Below the pieces are notes generated by a model that saw only the letters and a program-made list of their open reading frames with translations, had not been told where the DNA came from and searched no databases. This document shows, in pieces, positions 45,066-54,614 of a DNA stretch of 64,000 nucleotides (within the stretch, counting starts at the first letter, position 1; each line of letters starts with the position of its first letter). Where the stretch lies: assembly GCF_016888515.1 (NCBI RefSeq), contig NZ_JAFEJK010000001.1, positions 1,273,475-1,337,474 on the forward strand. The letters are read 5' to 3'. The position numbers and the translations under genes were made by a program. The stretch comes from Shimia biformata (GTDB lineage Bacteria > Pseudomonadota > Alphaproteobacteria > Rhodobacterales > Rhodobacteraceae).

Positions 45066-47029
45066 ATGCGCGGCAACCGCGACAGAAGCTTGGCGACAAG
45101 CCCCTTTTTCTGTTTCACTTTCTGGTCGGCGGTTGTCGTTCTTGCCAAGGCCCGGCGCTGGGCCATTTCCTCGGTCGAAAGACCCGGGGTATTGAACTGA
45201 AGGTTGTAGAGATCGGCATAGATGCCGCCGCGATCAAGCAGTTCGTCATGCGTGCCTTGATCGGCGACCTTGCCCTTGTCCATCACCACGATGCGATCGG
45301 CCTCGCGTACGGTGGACAGGCGGTGGGCGATCACCAGCGTGGTGCGGCCCTTGGACAGGCGGTCCAGCGCCTGCTGCACCACCTTTTCGGATTTGGTGTC
45401 CAGCGCGCTGGTGGCTTCGTCCAGAAGCAGGATCGGGGTGTCGCGCAGCAGGGCACGCGCGATTACCACTCGCTGACGCTGTCCGCCCGAGAGGTTCGAA
45501 CCACGCGGTCCGACGGGGGTTTCAAGACCTTTTGGCAGCTTCGCCAGGAAATCAGATACATGTGCGGCATCCAGTACCTTCTTCAGCGCGGCGTCGCTGA
45601 CATCCGTGCGCCCCAAAAGGATGTTCTCGCGCAATGTTTCGTCAAACAATAGCGCGTCCTGCGACACGACCGAGAAAAGATCGCGCAGATCCCCAAGCGC
45701 CATGGCGTCCGTGCGGATGCCGCCAATCAGAACCTCTCCCCGGTCGGGATCGACAAGGCGGGTCAGCACGTTGAACACGGTTGATTTGCCCGCACCTGAG
45801 GATCCGACAATCGCGGTGGTCTTGCCCGCTTCGGCGACGAAGGTGGTGCCGCGCAAAACCTTGGCGTCGCCATAGGCAAGGAAGACATCCTGCAACGCAA
45901 CGTCGGGCACCCCTTTGGGCGCCGCCACCGGGTTTTTCGGTGAAACCAGCGTGGGCTGTGCTTCCAGCAGCTCCTTGATCCGTTCAATCGACGCGGCGGC
46001 GACCTGCCACAGGCCACTGACCGCCCCAAGCCGGCGCAAAGGTTCAAACGCAAAACCCATGGCGGTGAAAAAAGTCATGAACTGGCCGACGGTTTTCTCG
46101 CCCGCGATGATCTCACCGCCGCCATAGATCAACACGCCCAGGAAACCGAGCCCGGACATGATGTCGATCAGGCCGGGTATGCTCGCAGTCCCAAGCGCGG
46201 CGCGGACCTCGGTGCGCACAAGTTTGCCGGTGAGGTCGCGGTATTGGCGCGACTGATAGTTTTCCAGCCGGTTCAGCTTGATCGGAACGATGCCGTGGAA
46301 CACCTCATCAAGCCGGGTGGCCAGTTTTGCCCCCAGGTCGCGGGCTTCCCGCGCGCGGCGGCGCACGAAGCGCTGCGCTATGAGCGAGGGCAACACCAGC
46401 ACCGGGATGCCGATCATCGCCACCACTGTCCATCGCCAGTCCACACTGACCGCCACCCCCAGCAGCACCACCAGCGAGACGGAATCGCGCCCCGCGCCGG
46501 TGATGACCGTGTTCCAGACGTTGTTTACCTGCTGAACATCCGTCTGCACCCGCTGGATCAGGTATCCGGGCGGGTGGGTCTGATGGAAGGCATTATCCTG
46601 CCGCATCAATCGATCCAGAAGGTCCGTGCGGATCTGAGCGGCAGTGCGTTGCGAGATGCTGGTCAGGATCACTTTCTGTGCAATCGACGACAGCGCCCGG
46701 CCAATGAAGATCGCCATAATCATCAGCCCGACCGACCACAGGGCCGAAAGGTCCCCAGCCAGGAAGACATTGTCGAACATCGGCTGCATCATCCAGCTGA
46801 GCGCACCCAGCATCGAGCCCTCGATCGACATGAACAGAAGCGCCAACAGCAATAGCCAGATGTATCTGTTCAGATAATTGCGCCACAGCCACAGCACCAG
46901 CCCGCGCGACTGATCGGGCGCGGGTGCCTTGGCGGTCTTGTCGGTGGGAACCGGCGTATTGGTCACGCGGCGTCCGCCTTTGATTTCGACTGAGTTCCGC
47001 GTGACGGGGTCATGGTCTGGCTTTTTCAC
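45062..47029 (-). CDS. MsbA-like ABC exporter (fused permease-ATPase)
   Basis: The 655-residue protein has a permease domain with six membrane helices from about residue 50 and an ATPase domain with Walker A GSSGAGKST, signature LSGGQRQR, Walker B ILLLDEATSA and His in IAHRL. It is of the MsbA/lipid and multidrug exporter type. The start GTG 47029 gives a 35-residue basic, proline-rich N-terminus; GTG 46966 is an alternative. It may flip lipid A or another lipid. It is convergent with the glycosyltransferase, stops interlocked at CTAG. Confidence 0.88.
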   Translation of the reverse strand: MKKPDHDPVTRNSVEIKGGRRVTNTPVPTDKTAKAPAPDQSRGLVLWLWRNYLNRYIWLLLLALLFMSIEGSMLGALSWMMQPMFDNVFLAGDLSALWSVGLMIMAIFIGRALSSIAQKVILTSISQRTAAQIRTDLLDRLMRQDNAFHQTHPPGYLIQRVQTDVQQVNNVWNTVITGAGRDSVSLVVLLGVAVSVDWRWTVVAMIGIPVLVLPSLIAQRFVRRRAREARDLGAKLATRLDEVFHGIVPIKLNRLENYQSRQYRDLTGKLVRTEVRAALGTASIPGLIDIMSGLGFLGVLIYGGGEIIAGEKTVGQFMTFFTAMGFAFEPLRRLGAVSGLWQVAAASIERIKELLEAQPTLVSPKNPVAAPKGVPDVALQDVFLAYGDAKVLRGTTFVAEAGKTTAIVGSSGAGKSTVFNVLTRLVDPDRGEVLIGGIRTDAMALGDLRDLFSVVSQDALLFDETLRENILLGRTDVSDAALKKVLDAAHVSDFLAKLPKGLETPVGPRGSNLSGGQRQRVVIARALLRDTPILLLDEATSALDTKSEKVVQQALDRLSKGRTTLVIAHRLSTVREADRIVVMDKGKVADQGTHDELLDRGGIYADLYNLQFNTPGLSTEEMAQRRALARTTTADQKVKQKKGLVAKLLSRLPRI

Positions 47030-47044
47030 GTATCCGTTTGTCCT

Positions 47045-47073
47045 TGACCGGACATATCAGCCCGATCCGGTCA
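47045..47073. promoter_or_regulatory. Inverted repeat between divergent genes
   Basis: TGACCGGA (47045-47052) and TCCGGTCA (47066-47073) are perfect 8-bp arms with a 13-base spacer, 15 bp upstream of the exporter start and about 150 bp from the aminotransferase. It is a candidate operator, unassigned. Confidence 0.45.
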
Positions 47074-47224
47074 TGGGAACCATAGCGCGGAAGGTTGTCC
47101 GGGGGAAATTCCCGAATTTGCAATTCTCCCAATGTTTGGGCAGCAGGTGTCTTTGTTGCCCGCAGGCGATTGACCCTGCCGATCACGCCAGTAGTGTCGC
47201 GGTGTTCAGCTTTCGGAGTCGCTC

Positions 47225-48427
47225 ATGTCCCTTGCCAATGGACGTTCCTACCTTGCCATTCCCGGTCCCTCGGTCATGCCCGAGTCGGTCCTGCGCGCCA
47301 TGCATCGCGCCGCGCCGAATATTTACGAAGGTGAGTTGATCGCCCTGACCGAAAGCCTGTTTCCCGACCTGAAAAAGGTTGCGCGCACCGATGGTCACGT
47401 GGCGATCTATATCGGCAATGGCCACGCGATCTGGGAGGCGGCGCTGGCCAATATTGTCGGACCGGGGGACGTGGTGCTTGTGCCCGCAACCGGGTCTTTC
47501 GGCCACGGGTGGGCTGACGTTGCCACCGGACTGGGCGCCGAGGCGCAGGTGATCGACTTTGGAACCAGCAACCCGATCGACCCGGACCAAGTGGCCGACG
47601 CGCTGCAGGCGGACAAGGGCCACCGGATCAAGGCGGTTCTGGGCACCCACGTCGATACCTCGTCCTCGATCAAGACCGATATGGCGATGTTGCGACGGGC
47701 GCTGGACGCGGCCGGTCATCCCGCCCTTTTGCTGGCCGACTGCATCGCTTCGATGGGGTGCGACCGGTTCGAGATGGACAGGAACGGCATCGACATAGCC
47801 ATTGCCGCCAGCCAGAAGGGATTGATGGTGCCGCCGGGGATCGGCTTTGTCTTTCTCAATGACAAAGCCCGCGCGCGCCGCGCCGCGATGCCGCGTGTCA
47901 GCCGCTATTGGGATTGGGAGCCGCGCATCAATCCTGAACGCTATTACCAGTATTTCTGCGGCACTGCGCCGACCCATCACCTGTATGGCCTGCGCGCCGC
48001 TCTGGACCTGATCCACGACGAGGGGATCGAACATGTCTGGTCTCGGCACGAGGTTCTGGCCCGTGCAATCTGGGCCGCCGTGGACGCCTGGGGGCAGGGT
48101 GGTCCGATCCGCCTGAACGTGGCAGAGGAAAAGAACCGCAGCCATGCCGTGACCTCATTGGCAATCGGCGCCGAACACGGCACCCGCCTGCGGCGCTGGT
48201 GTCAGGATCAGGCGGGGCTGACCCTTGGCATCGGCCTTGGCATGTCCACGGCAGAAGACCCGGACGGGGACGGTTTCTTCCGTTTTGGTCACATGGGGCA
48301 TGTCAATGCGCAGATGATCATGGGACTTCTGGCAACGGTGCAGACCGGAATGGTGGCGCTGGGCATCCCGCATGGACGCGGCGGGATCGAGGCCGCATCC
48401 ACGGTGATTGCCGGGGCAACCCGTTAA
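47225..48427 (+). CDS. Class V aminotransferase (serine/alanine-glyoxylate type)
   Basis: The 400-residue PLP enzyme reads IPGPSVMPESVLRAM, a typical opening of alanine/serine-glyoxylate aminotransferases, then LVPATGSFGHGWADVA, GTHVDTSSSIKTD, LLLADCIASMGC and the PLP lysine in AASQKGLM. It transfers an amino group from serine or alanine to glyoxylate or a related acid. GGAG precedes ATG 47225. It is a single gene, divergent from the exporter. Confidence 0.88.
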   Translation: MSLANGRSYLAIPGPSVMPESVLRAMHRAAPNIYEGELIALTESLFPDLKKVARTDGHVAIYIGNGHAIWEAALANIVGPGDVVLVPATGSFGHGWADVATGLGAEAQVIDFGTSNPIDPDQVADALQADKGHRIKAVLGTHVDTSSSIKTDMAMLRRALDAAGHPALLLADCIASMGCDRFEMDRNGIDIAIAASQKGLMVPPGIGFVFLNDKARARRAAMPRVSRYWDWEPRINPERYYQYFCGTAPTHHLYGLRAALDLIHDEGIEHVWSRHEVLARAIWAAVDAWGQGGPIRLNVAEEKNRSHAVTSLAIGAEHGTRLRRWCQDQAGLTLGIGLGMSTAEDPDGDGFFRFGHMGHVNAQMIMGLLATVQTGMVALGIPHGRGGIEAASTVIAGATR

Positions 48428-48430
48428 GGC

Positions 48431-48610
48431 TCAGGCCCGTTTGCGCGCAGCCAGCCGATTGACCCAGGCATTCAGGCCAAGCGCCGTCAGCAGAGCAAAG
48501 GCGTACCCCAAGAAGGCCCATATCGCGATCAGCACCCAGACCAGGTTCACCAGTCCAAGGACAAGACAGGTATTGGTGTAGTTTTCCACAGGTTTGACAT
48601 TGCGCGCCAT
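48431..48610 (-). CDS. Small membrane protein (59 residues)
   Basis: The frame encodes 59 residues beginning MARNVKPVENYTNTC, then a hydrophobic stretch of about 35 residues (LVLGLVNLVWVLIAIWAFLGY, continuing to ALNAWV-like) and a basic tail NRLAARKRA. AAGGAGG lies 8 bases before ATG 48610, a strong ribosome site. One or two membrane helices are expected. It lies downstream of the histidinol-phosphate-aminotransferase-like gene on the same strand and is convergent with the class V aminotransferase. The function is unknown. Confidence 0.82.
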   Translation of the reverse strand: MARNVKPVENYTNTCLVLGLVNLVWVLIAIWAFLGYAFALLTALGLNAWVNRLAARKRA

Positions 48611-48686
48611 GACCCAACCCTCCTTGCGGCAAGAGCGTAGCGCGTTTTGTCATCCTGTCAGGTCACAGTGACGAGAGCGACCCGGA

Positions 48687-49790
48687 TCAGCCAAGTTCCG
48701 CCAAAACCTGCGGCAAGGCGTTTGCAAAATGCGCAAGCACCGCATCGGGGCCACAGCTGATGCGGATGCATCTGTTCTGAGGGGCAACGAACGGCATGCG
48801 GACAAAAACGCCCCGCGCCACCAGCCCGTCCAGCACCGCCTTGGCATAGGCCCCGTCACGGCCGCAGTCGACAGCGACGAAATTCGTCGCCGAGGGCAGC
48901 GCGGTCAGGCCGTTCTCTTCCACGATGGCGGCTATCCGGGCCCGCGCGGCAGCGACCTGCCGTCGGGTTGAAACCAGCCAGTCATCATCCGCCAGCGCCG
49001 CCAGCGCCCCGGCCTGCGCCGCGCGGTTCATGCCGAAATGGTTGCGGATCTTCTCGAAGCTGCGGATCAGGTCGGTCGCACCCATGGCGTATCCGACCCT
49101 TGCCCCTGCCATGCCATAGCCTTTCGAAAAGGTGCGCATGCGGATCAGGCGCGGGTCTTCGATGTCGCAGCTGACCGCCGTCCCCGCCGGGGCAAGTTCG
49201 ACATAGGCTTCGTCCACCACCAGAAGGCAGCCTTCCGGCAGCGTCTCCAGCGCAGACATGATTGTGTCGCCACTGACCCAACTGCCCATCGGGTTGTCGG
49301 GATTGGCGAAATAGATCAGCTTGGCGTCAACCTCGGCAGCCTTTGCAATCAGCGCGGGCAGGTCCTCGGCGTCGTCGCGATAGGGGACCTTGTGCAGGAC
49401 ACCACCAAATCCGGCGACGTGATAGTTGAAGGTCGGATAGGCCCCGTCCGACGTGACCACGGTGTCACCGGGCCCGACCAGAAGCCGCACGAGATATCCC
49501 AGCAATCCGTCGATTCCTTCGCCCACCACGATGTTGGATAGGGCGATGCCGTGGAATGCCGCCAGCGCGTGGCGCAGATCATGGCTTTCGGGATCGCCAT
49601 ACATCCAGATATCCGCCGCCGCGTCTTGCATCGCTGCGATCGCATTGGGCGATGGGCCAAAGATGTTCTCGTTCGCGCCAAGCCGCGCATCAAACGCGCG
49701 ACCCATGGCACGCTCCTGCGCTTCGGGGCCGACAAAGGGCACGGTGGCGGGCAGGGATTGGGCAAGCGGTGTGTATCTGGGTCCGGTCAT
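48687..49790 (-). CDS. Histidinol-phosphate-aminotransferase-like PLP enzyme
   Basis: The 367-residue class I/II aminotransferase shows LGANENIFGPSP, VVGEGIDGLLGYLVR, SDGAYPTFNYHV, the NPDNPMG motif, VVDEAYVE and the PLP lysine in RTFSKGYGMAG. It fits the HisC-like group, which acts on histidinol phosphate or aromatic amino acids. ATG 49790 is chosen; the frame continues upstream to 49826 but no ribosome site supports either. With no other his genes nearby, an aromatic or broad-specificity aminotransferase is quite possible. Confidence 0.83.
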   Translation of the reverse strand: MTGPRYTPLAQSLPATVPFVGPEAQERAMGRAFDARLGANENIFGPSPNAIAAMQDAAADIWMYGDPESHDLRHALAAFHGIALSNIVVGEGIDGLLGYLVRLLVGPGDTVVTSDGAYPTFNYHVAGFGGVLHKVPYRDDAEDLPALIAKAAEVDAKLIYFANPDNPMGSWVSGDTIMSALETLPEGCLLVVDEAYVELAPAGTAVSCDIEDPRLIRMRTFSKGYGMAGARVGYAMGATDLIRSFEKIRNHFGMNRAAQAGALAALADDDWLVSTRRQVAAARARIAAIVEENGLTALPSATNFVAVDCGRDGAYAKAVLDGLVARGVFVRMPFVAPQNRCIRISCGPDAVLAHFANALPQVLAELG

Positions 49791-49904
49791 GGCGCGGAGA
49801 ATGCCCTTGGGCGCGGCGCTGGGCAAGCGCTTATGCCCTCACGTCACTGTGGATTTTGTCGCCCGTCGCGGTGAAACTGCGCCCAACCTGAAATGGAGAG
49901 TCCC

Positions 49905-50696
49905 ATGTCCCGCGTTTCCGTCGAGATCGAGAATCATATCGCCCGTGTCACCCTGACCAGGGGCGACAAGATGAATGCGCTCGACCCGGCGATGATCGAT
50001 GCCATCATCGAGGCGGGCGAGGGGCTGTTGGAGCGCGATGACATCCGCGCCGTGGTGCTGTCAGGCCAAGGCGCGGCCTTCTGTGCCGGGCTGGATGTGG
50101 CCAGTTTCGGCGCGCTGGCGGGCGGCGACCCGGAACAGCACCTGATGCCGCGCACCCATGGTCAAAGCAACCGGTTCCAGCGCGTCGCCATGGTCTGGCG
50201 CGACATCCCGGTCCCGGTGATCGCGGCGCTGAAAGGTGTCGCCTTTGGCGGCGGCCTGCAGATCGCGGTGGGCGCCGATATCCGCATCGCGGCGCCGGGC
50301 ACCAAGCTGGCGGTGATGGAAATGAAATGGGGGCTGATACCGGACATGGGCGGCATGGCGCTTCTGCCGACACTTTGCCGCTCGGATGTTTTGCGCAAGC
50401 TGACCTTTACCGCCGCGCCGATCACCGCCGAACAGGGGGCGGACTGGGGGCTGATCACGGAACTGGCCGAAGACCCCGAGGCCGCAGCCATGGCACTGGC
50501 GACCGAGATTGCAAGAAAAAGCCCCTCGGCGATCCGCGCCGCAAAACGCCTGATCGGCTTTGCAGAAACCAACAGCCAGGACCCTGCCGCCGTTCTTCTA
50601 GAAGAAAGCCGCGAACAGGCTGGGCTGATCGGCCGCCCGCATCAGATGGAAGTGATCGCGGCCAACATGCAGAAGCGCGCGCCGGTGTTTAAGTAA
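49905..50696 (+). CDS. Enoyl-CoA hydratase/isomerase (crotonase family)
   Basis: The 263-residue crotonase has the oxyanion-hole strands GAAFCAGLDVASF and KGVAFGGGLQIAVGADIRIA, then AVMEMKWGLIPDMGGM and FTAAPITAEQGADWGLI. It hydrates or isomerises an acyl-CoA. ATG 49905 follows GGAGAG. It is divergent from the aminotransferase and convergent with the DUF1992 gene. Its stop and the opposite stop form a 13-base palindrome (50691-50703). The substrate is not defined. Confidence 0.86.
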   Translation: MSRVSVEIENHIARVTLTRGDKMNALDPAMIDAIIEAGEGLLERDDIRAVVLSGQGAAFCAGLDVASFGALAGGDPEQHLMPRTHGQSNRFQRVAMVWRDIPVPVIAALKGVAFGGGLQIAVGADIRIAAPGTKLAVMEMKWGLIPDMGGMALLPTLCRSDVLRKLTFTAAPITAEQGADWGLITELAEDPEAAAMALATEIARKSPSAIRAAKRLIGFAETNSQDPAAVLLEESREQAGLIGRPHQMEVIAANMQKRAPVFK

Positions 50697-50697
50697 G

Positions 50698-51023
50698 TTA
50701 CTTCAGGAACTTGCGATAGGCTTCGCGCTCGATGTCATAGGCCATCTCCAACTCGGCGATCTTGGCCATCAACACCTTCTTCGCCGCAGGATCACTTTCC
50801 GCCCGCCACGCCGCGCGCGCATCGTCTAGCTGCCGTTTCAGCGCAAATTCACGCGGCAGGACCCCGGCCTCGGCCATGATCCGGTGCCCCGCCGCAATCG
50901 CGGGGTCCTCAAGGTCATGGCGGCGCGGCAAGGGCTTGCCTTCCCTTCCAGCCCCGACAACTGCCCCTCGGCCTCTGCCTTGAGGATCTGCCGTTCAATC
51001 AGGTTTCTGAGGTCGCGTATCAT
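50698..51023 (-). pseudogene. DUF1992 (DnaJ-homologue C28-like) gene with frameshift
   Basis: Two overlapping frames make up one DUF1992 protein. The first (from ATG 51023) gives IRDLRNLIERQILKAEAEGQL SGLEG and then goes out of frame; the second continues GKPLPRRHDLEDPAIAAGH, MAEAGVLPREFALKRQLDDARAAW and IAELEMAYDIEREAYRKFL. Family members read GLEGEGKPLP without a break. Restoring one C in the run at 50943-50945 joins the two frames. It is either an inactive gene or a homopolymer sequencing error. The family's function is unknown. Confidence 0.8.
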
Positions 51024-51070
51024 ACCCTCAAGATAGGCACGAAGGGCGGCCCTTGCCAGAACCGCCCTTC

Positions 51071-51140
51071 CTCTTGCTCAAAATACCTCGGGGGTGAAGC
51101 TTGAAAACAAGGTGTTTTCAAGCAAGGGGGCGGCGCCCCC
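51071..51140. repeat. Intergenic hairpin element
   Basis: GCTTGAAAAC / GTTTTCAAGC (51099-51123, loop AAGGT) is a perfect 10-bp stem, preceded by a CAAAATACCTCGG motif and followed by a G-rich/C-rich GGGGGCGGCGCCCCC palindrome (51126-51140). It resembles interspersed intergenic repeats of this bacterial group. Confidence 0.6.
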
Positions 51141-54100
51141 TCAGGCCTCCATTTCGGCCAGTCGCGCCAGTGCAGTCTTGACCCGCCCGATCTCATCCTC
51201 GCGCGCGGCAAGGTTTTCGCGGGCTTCCTCGACGACTTCTTCCGGGGCCGAGGCGACAAAATTCGGGTTGTTCAGGCGGCCCCGCAGACCCCCGGCCTCT
51301 TTCTCAAGCTTGCCAAGCGCTTTCTCCAACCGCCCCTTTTCTTCGGCCACATCGATCACATCCGCCAGCGGCAGGCCAAAGCTGCCGCCCTCGACGGTGA
51401 TCGAAACACAGCCTTTCGGGAAGGCATCCACTTCGGCAAGGCTTTCGATCCGCGCAAGTTTCAGGATCAGTGCTTCGTTCCTGTCCCAAGCGGCGCGGCC
51501 CGCTTCGTCCAACTCGCTCACCAGCATCGGCAGTTTCAGGCCAGCAGGCACATGCATCTGGCTGCGCGCCGAACGGATCGCCTCGATCAGCGAAATCACC
51601 CAGTTGGTTTCGCGGTCCGCCGCCTCATCGACCAGTTCCGCGCCATAGGACGGCCAGTCGGCATGGACCAGCATCTTGGCCCGCGCGCCAGTTTCGCCCC
51701 ACAGCTCTTCGGTGATGAAAGGCATGATCGGGTGCAGCATGGTCAGGCATTGGTCCATGACCCAGCCCATCGTGGCGCGGGTCTCGGCCTGAACCGCTGC
51801 ATCGTCACTGTTCAACAGCGGCTTGGAAAACTCGACATACCAGTCACAGACCTTGCCCCAGACAAAGGCGTAAAGCGCCGATGCCGCGTCATTGAATCGG
51901 AACCCTTCCAGCGCCTCGTCCACCGCAACGCGGACCTTGCCGGTCTCGCCGATGATCCACTTGTTCACGGTCGCTGTGGCCTCGGGGATCGCCGCCGACG
52001 GCGCGCCGCCCTCGTAAACGCCGTTCATCTCGGCAAAGCGCACGGCGTTCCAGATCTTGGTGCCGAAGTTGCGATAGCCCTTGATCCGCTCCATATCGAG
52101 CTTCAGGACACCCCCCAGCGCCGCCATCGCCGCCGACGAGAACCGCAGCGCATCCGCGCCGTATTCGTCGATGATGTCCAAGGGGTCCATCACGTTGCCG
52201 GTGGATTTCGACATCTTCTTGCCCTTGGCGTCGCGGACAAGCCCGTGCAGATAGACCGTGTCGAATGGGATCTGATCGACCACCGCAAGCTGCATCATCA
52301 TCATCCGCGCGACCCAGAAAAACAGGATGTCCTGTCCGGTCACCAGCGTCGATGTGGGGAAATACTTGGCCAGCGCCTCGGTCTCCTGAGGCCAGCCCAG
52401 CGTGCCGATCGGCCACAGCCCGGACGAGAACCAGGTGTCCAGAACGTCCGGGTCACGCCAGACAGGATAGATCAGCTGGGTCGGGTCCTGCGTGGTCTCA
52501 TACTGCGCCAGCGACGCGGCAAGGGTTTCCAGCGCCTCGGCGCGGTCCGCAACCTCGACCACGCGGGCGTGGTTCAGCGGAACCGGCAATCCGGCCTCGT
52601 CGTCCTTGAACTTCGACACGACGCTGTCGAAATCGGCGGCGCAATGGTGCAGCTCGTCCCCCGGCAACAGCGATTGCGACGACAACAGGCGGCCCATCTC
52701 GACAAGATCCAGCGCGCCGTCATTCTCGTCATCGACATAGCCTTCGCCGGACAGGTTCAGCCCGTACCAGACCGGGATCTGGTGGCCCCACCACAGTTGG
52801 CGGCTGATGCACCAAGGCTCAATGTTCTCAAGCCAGTGATAATAGGTCTTCTCGCCTGACTCGGGCAGGATCTTCACTGTGCCGTCGCGCACCGCGTCCA
52901 GCGCTGGTCCGACGATCTTGTCGGTGTCGACAAACCACTGGTCGGTCAGCATCGGCTCGATCACCACTTTCGAGCGGTCGCCGAAAGGCTGCATGATCGG
53001 CTTTTTCTCGACGTAAGGGATGAACTCGGGCTCACCTTCGGCACCGGCCTCGGGGTTTGCAACCATCACCGCCAGCCCTTCTGCCGTGATCTGGTCCACC
53101 ACGCGCGACCGGGCCTCGAACCGGTCAAGGCCGCGCAGATCGTCGGGGACCAGGTTGATGGCGTCCGCTTCGGTTTCCGACAGCGAAACCTCACCCTTGG
53201 CGGCCTGCATTGCGATGGCGGCAGCCTCGGCATAAGGCGCGCCGTCCTCGCGCATCGCACCCTTGGTATCCATCAATCGGTACATCGGGATGCCACCACG
53301 CTTGGCGACCTGATAGTCGTTGAAGTCATGCGCACCGGTGATCTTCACCGCGCCCGAGCCGAAATCGGGATCGGGGTATTCATCGGTGATGATCGGGATC
53401 AGGCGGCGGTGTTCTTTCGGGCCAACCGGGATTTCGCAAAGTTTGCCGACAATTGGCGCGTAACGTTCATCCGATGGATGAACCGCCACCGCGCCGTCGC
53501 CCAGCATGGTTTCGGGGCGGGTCGTGGCGATCGAGATGTAATCACGCTCTTCCTCAAGAACGACATTTCCGTCCTCGTCTTTCTCGACAAAGGTATAGGT
53601 CTCGCCCCCTGCCAGCGGGTATTTGAAATGCCACATATGGCCGGCAACCTCGATATTCTCGACTTCCAGGTCCGAGATTGCGGTCTCGAAATGCGGGTCC
53701 CAGTTCACCAACCGCTTGCCGCGATAGATCAGGCCCTTGTTGTACATGTCGACAAAAACCTTGATCACGGCATCATGGAAATTGCCGTGGCGCTCGGCCT
53801 CGGGCGCGCCGGGGGCGCCGGACATCGTGAACGCCGTGCGGTCCCAGTCACAGGAGGCACCGAGACGCTTCAGCTGGTTGACGATGGTGCCGCCAGATTG
53901 CTCTTTCCATTCCCAGACCTTCTCAAGGAATGCCTCGCGGCCCAGTTCCCGGCGCGAGGGCTGCTGGGTCTCGGCCAGCTTGCGCTCGACCACCATTTGC
54001 GTGGCGATCCCGGCATGGTCAGTGCCCGGCTGCCAGAGCGTGTCGAACCCCTGCATCCGCTTCCAGCGGATCAGGATGTCCTGCAACGTGTTGTTGAAGG

Positions 54101-54269
54101 CATGCCCCATGTGCAGCACGCCGGTCACGTTCGGCGGCGGGATCATGATGCAATAGGTCGAAGCGCCGGGCTTGGCATTGGCCCCGGCCGTGAAACAGCC
54201 CGCCTTTTCCCAGGCGTCATAAAGGCGGCTTTCTGCCTCGGCTGCGTTGAAGGTCTTTTCCATCGCCAT
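51141..54269 (-). CDS. valS: Valyl-tRNA synthetase
   Basis: The 1042-residue class I synthetase has HMGH (residues 53-56, the HIGH motif) in [15 protein letters not shown], the KMSKS-type [10 protein letters not shown], an editing domain with TRPETMLGD, and a C-terminal coiled coil ([22 protein letters not shown]) that binds tRNA. It charges tRNA-Val and edits Thr. ATG 54269 (AGGGA upstream) is chosen; ATG 54263 and 54299 are in frame. It has a long structured upstream region (54270-54614). Confidence 0.96.
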   Translation of the reverse strand: MAMEKTFNAAEAESRLYDAWEKAGCFTAGANAKPGASTYCIMIPPPNVTGVLHMGHAFNNTLQDILIRWKRMQGFDTLWQPGTDHAGIATQMVVERKLAETQQPSRRELGREAFLEKVWEWKEQSGGTIVNQLKRLGASCDWDRTAFTMSGAPGAPEAERHGNFHDAVIKVFVDMYNKGLIYRGKRLVNWDPHFETAISDLEVENIEVAGHMWHFKYPLAGGETYTFVEKDEDGNVVLEEERDYISIATTRPETMLGDGAVAVHPSDERYAPIVGKLCEIPVGPKEHRRLIPIITDEYPDPDFGSGAVKITGAHDFNDYQVAKRGGIPMYRLMDTKGAMREDGAPYAEAAAIAMQAAKGEVSLSETEADAINLVPDDLRGLDRFEARSRVVDQITAEGLAVMVANPEAGAEGEPEFIPYVEKKPIMQPFGDRSKVVIEPMLTDQWFVDTDKIVGPALDAVRDGTVKILPESGEKTYYHWLENIEPWCISRQLWWGHQIPVWYGLNLSGEGYVDDENDGALDLVEMGRLLSSQSLLPGDELHHCAADFDSVVSKFKDDEAGLPVPLNHARVVEVADRAEALETLAASLAQYETTQDPTQLIYPVWRDPDVLDTWFSSGLWPIGTLGWPQETEALAKYFPTSTLVTGQDILFFWVARMMMMQLAVVDQIPFDTVYLHGLVRDAKGKKMSKSTGNVMDPLDIIDEYGADALRFSSAAMAALGGVLKLDMERIKGYRNFGTKIWNAVRFAEMNGVYEGGAPSAAIPEATATVNKWIIGETGKVRVAVDEALEGFRFNDAASALYAFVWGKVCDWYVEFSKPLLNSDDAAVQAETRATMGWVMDQCLTMLHPIMPFITEELWGETGARAKMLVHADWPSYGAELVDEAADRETNWVISLIEAIRSARSQMHVPAGLKLPMLVSELDEAGRAAWDRNEALILKLARIESLAEVDAFPKGCVSITVEGGSFGLPLADVIDVAEEKGRLEKALGKLEKEAGGLRGRLNNPNFVASAPEEVVEEARENLAAREDEIGRVKTALARLAEMEA

Positions 54270-54614
54270 GTCGTCAGATCCCTTTTCCGGTCGCGGCATG
54301 AATTACCGAAAGCGGCGGCAAAGGGAAAGGCAGAGTGCACGGTTTTTTCAAGCCGCGTCGCGCGGGCGGAACGGGTGCGCCTTGGGTATTTCTGACCAGA
54401 AAAAAGTGCGGAACCTTTTGTTAATCGGAATCACGCCATCCTGATCTCGCGGTACAGGCTGGGGAGCCGATGACCGCACCAGTGAAAAGCCGCCCCCGCC
54501 CATGTCATGAGTGTCCCTTTGAGGATGGACGGGCAAGGCGGGGGCGCATCCGGTCAATGGCCTTTTTGCTGGTCCAAAATACCCAATTCCCGACGTCACC
54601 CACATGCGCGTTGG
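54270..54614. other. Structured region between the Lrp gene and valS
   Basis: Both flanking genes run on the minus strand, so this is the tail of the Lrp unit and the valS leader. It holds two copies of a GGGTATTTT-(G/C)-GACCAG-type motif in opposite orientation (54382-54400 and 54570-54590) and a perfect 10-bp inverted repeat CGCCCCCGCC/GGCGGGGGCG (54491-54546). A minus-strand 25-codon frame (54508 to 54431) follows AAGGGA. No T-box or riboswitch was recognised. Confidence 0.5.
54491..54546 (-). terminator. Long-loop G+C-rich inverted repeat downstream of the Lrp gene
   Basis: CGCCCCCGCC and GGCGGGGGCG pair perfectly over 10 bp with a 36-base loop. Read on the minus strand, the stem is followed by GCTTTTC, so it could be a weak terminator for the Lrp gene, about 70 bases past its stop. 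Confidence 0.4.

Noticed and set aside
54270-54614. T-box or valine leader attenuator before valS
   Set aside because: No T-box sequence, no run of valine codons and no canonical terminator directly before valS were seen.
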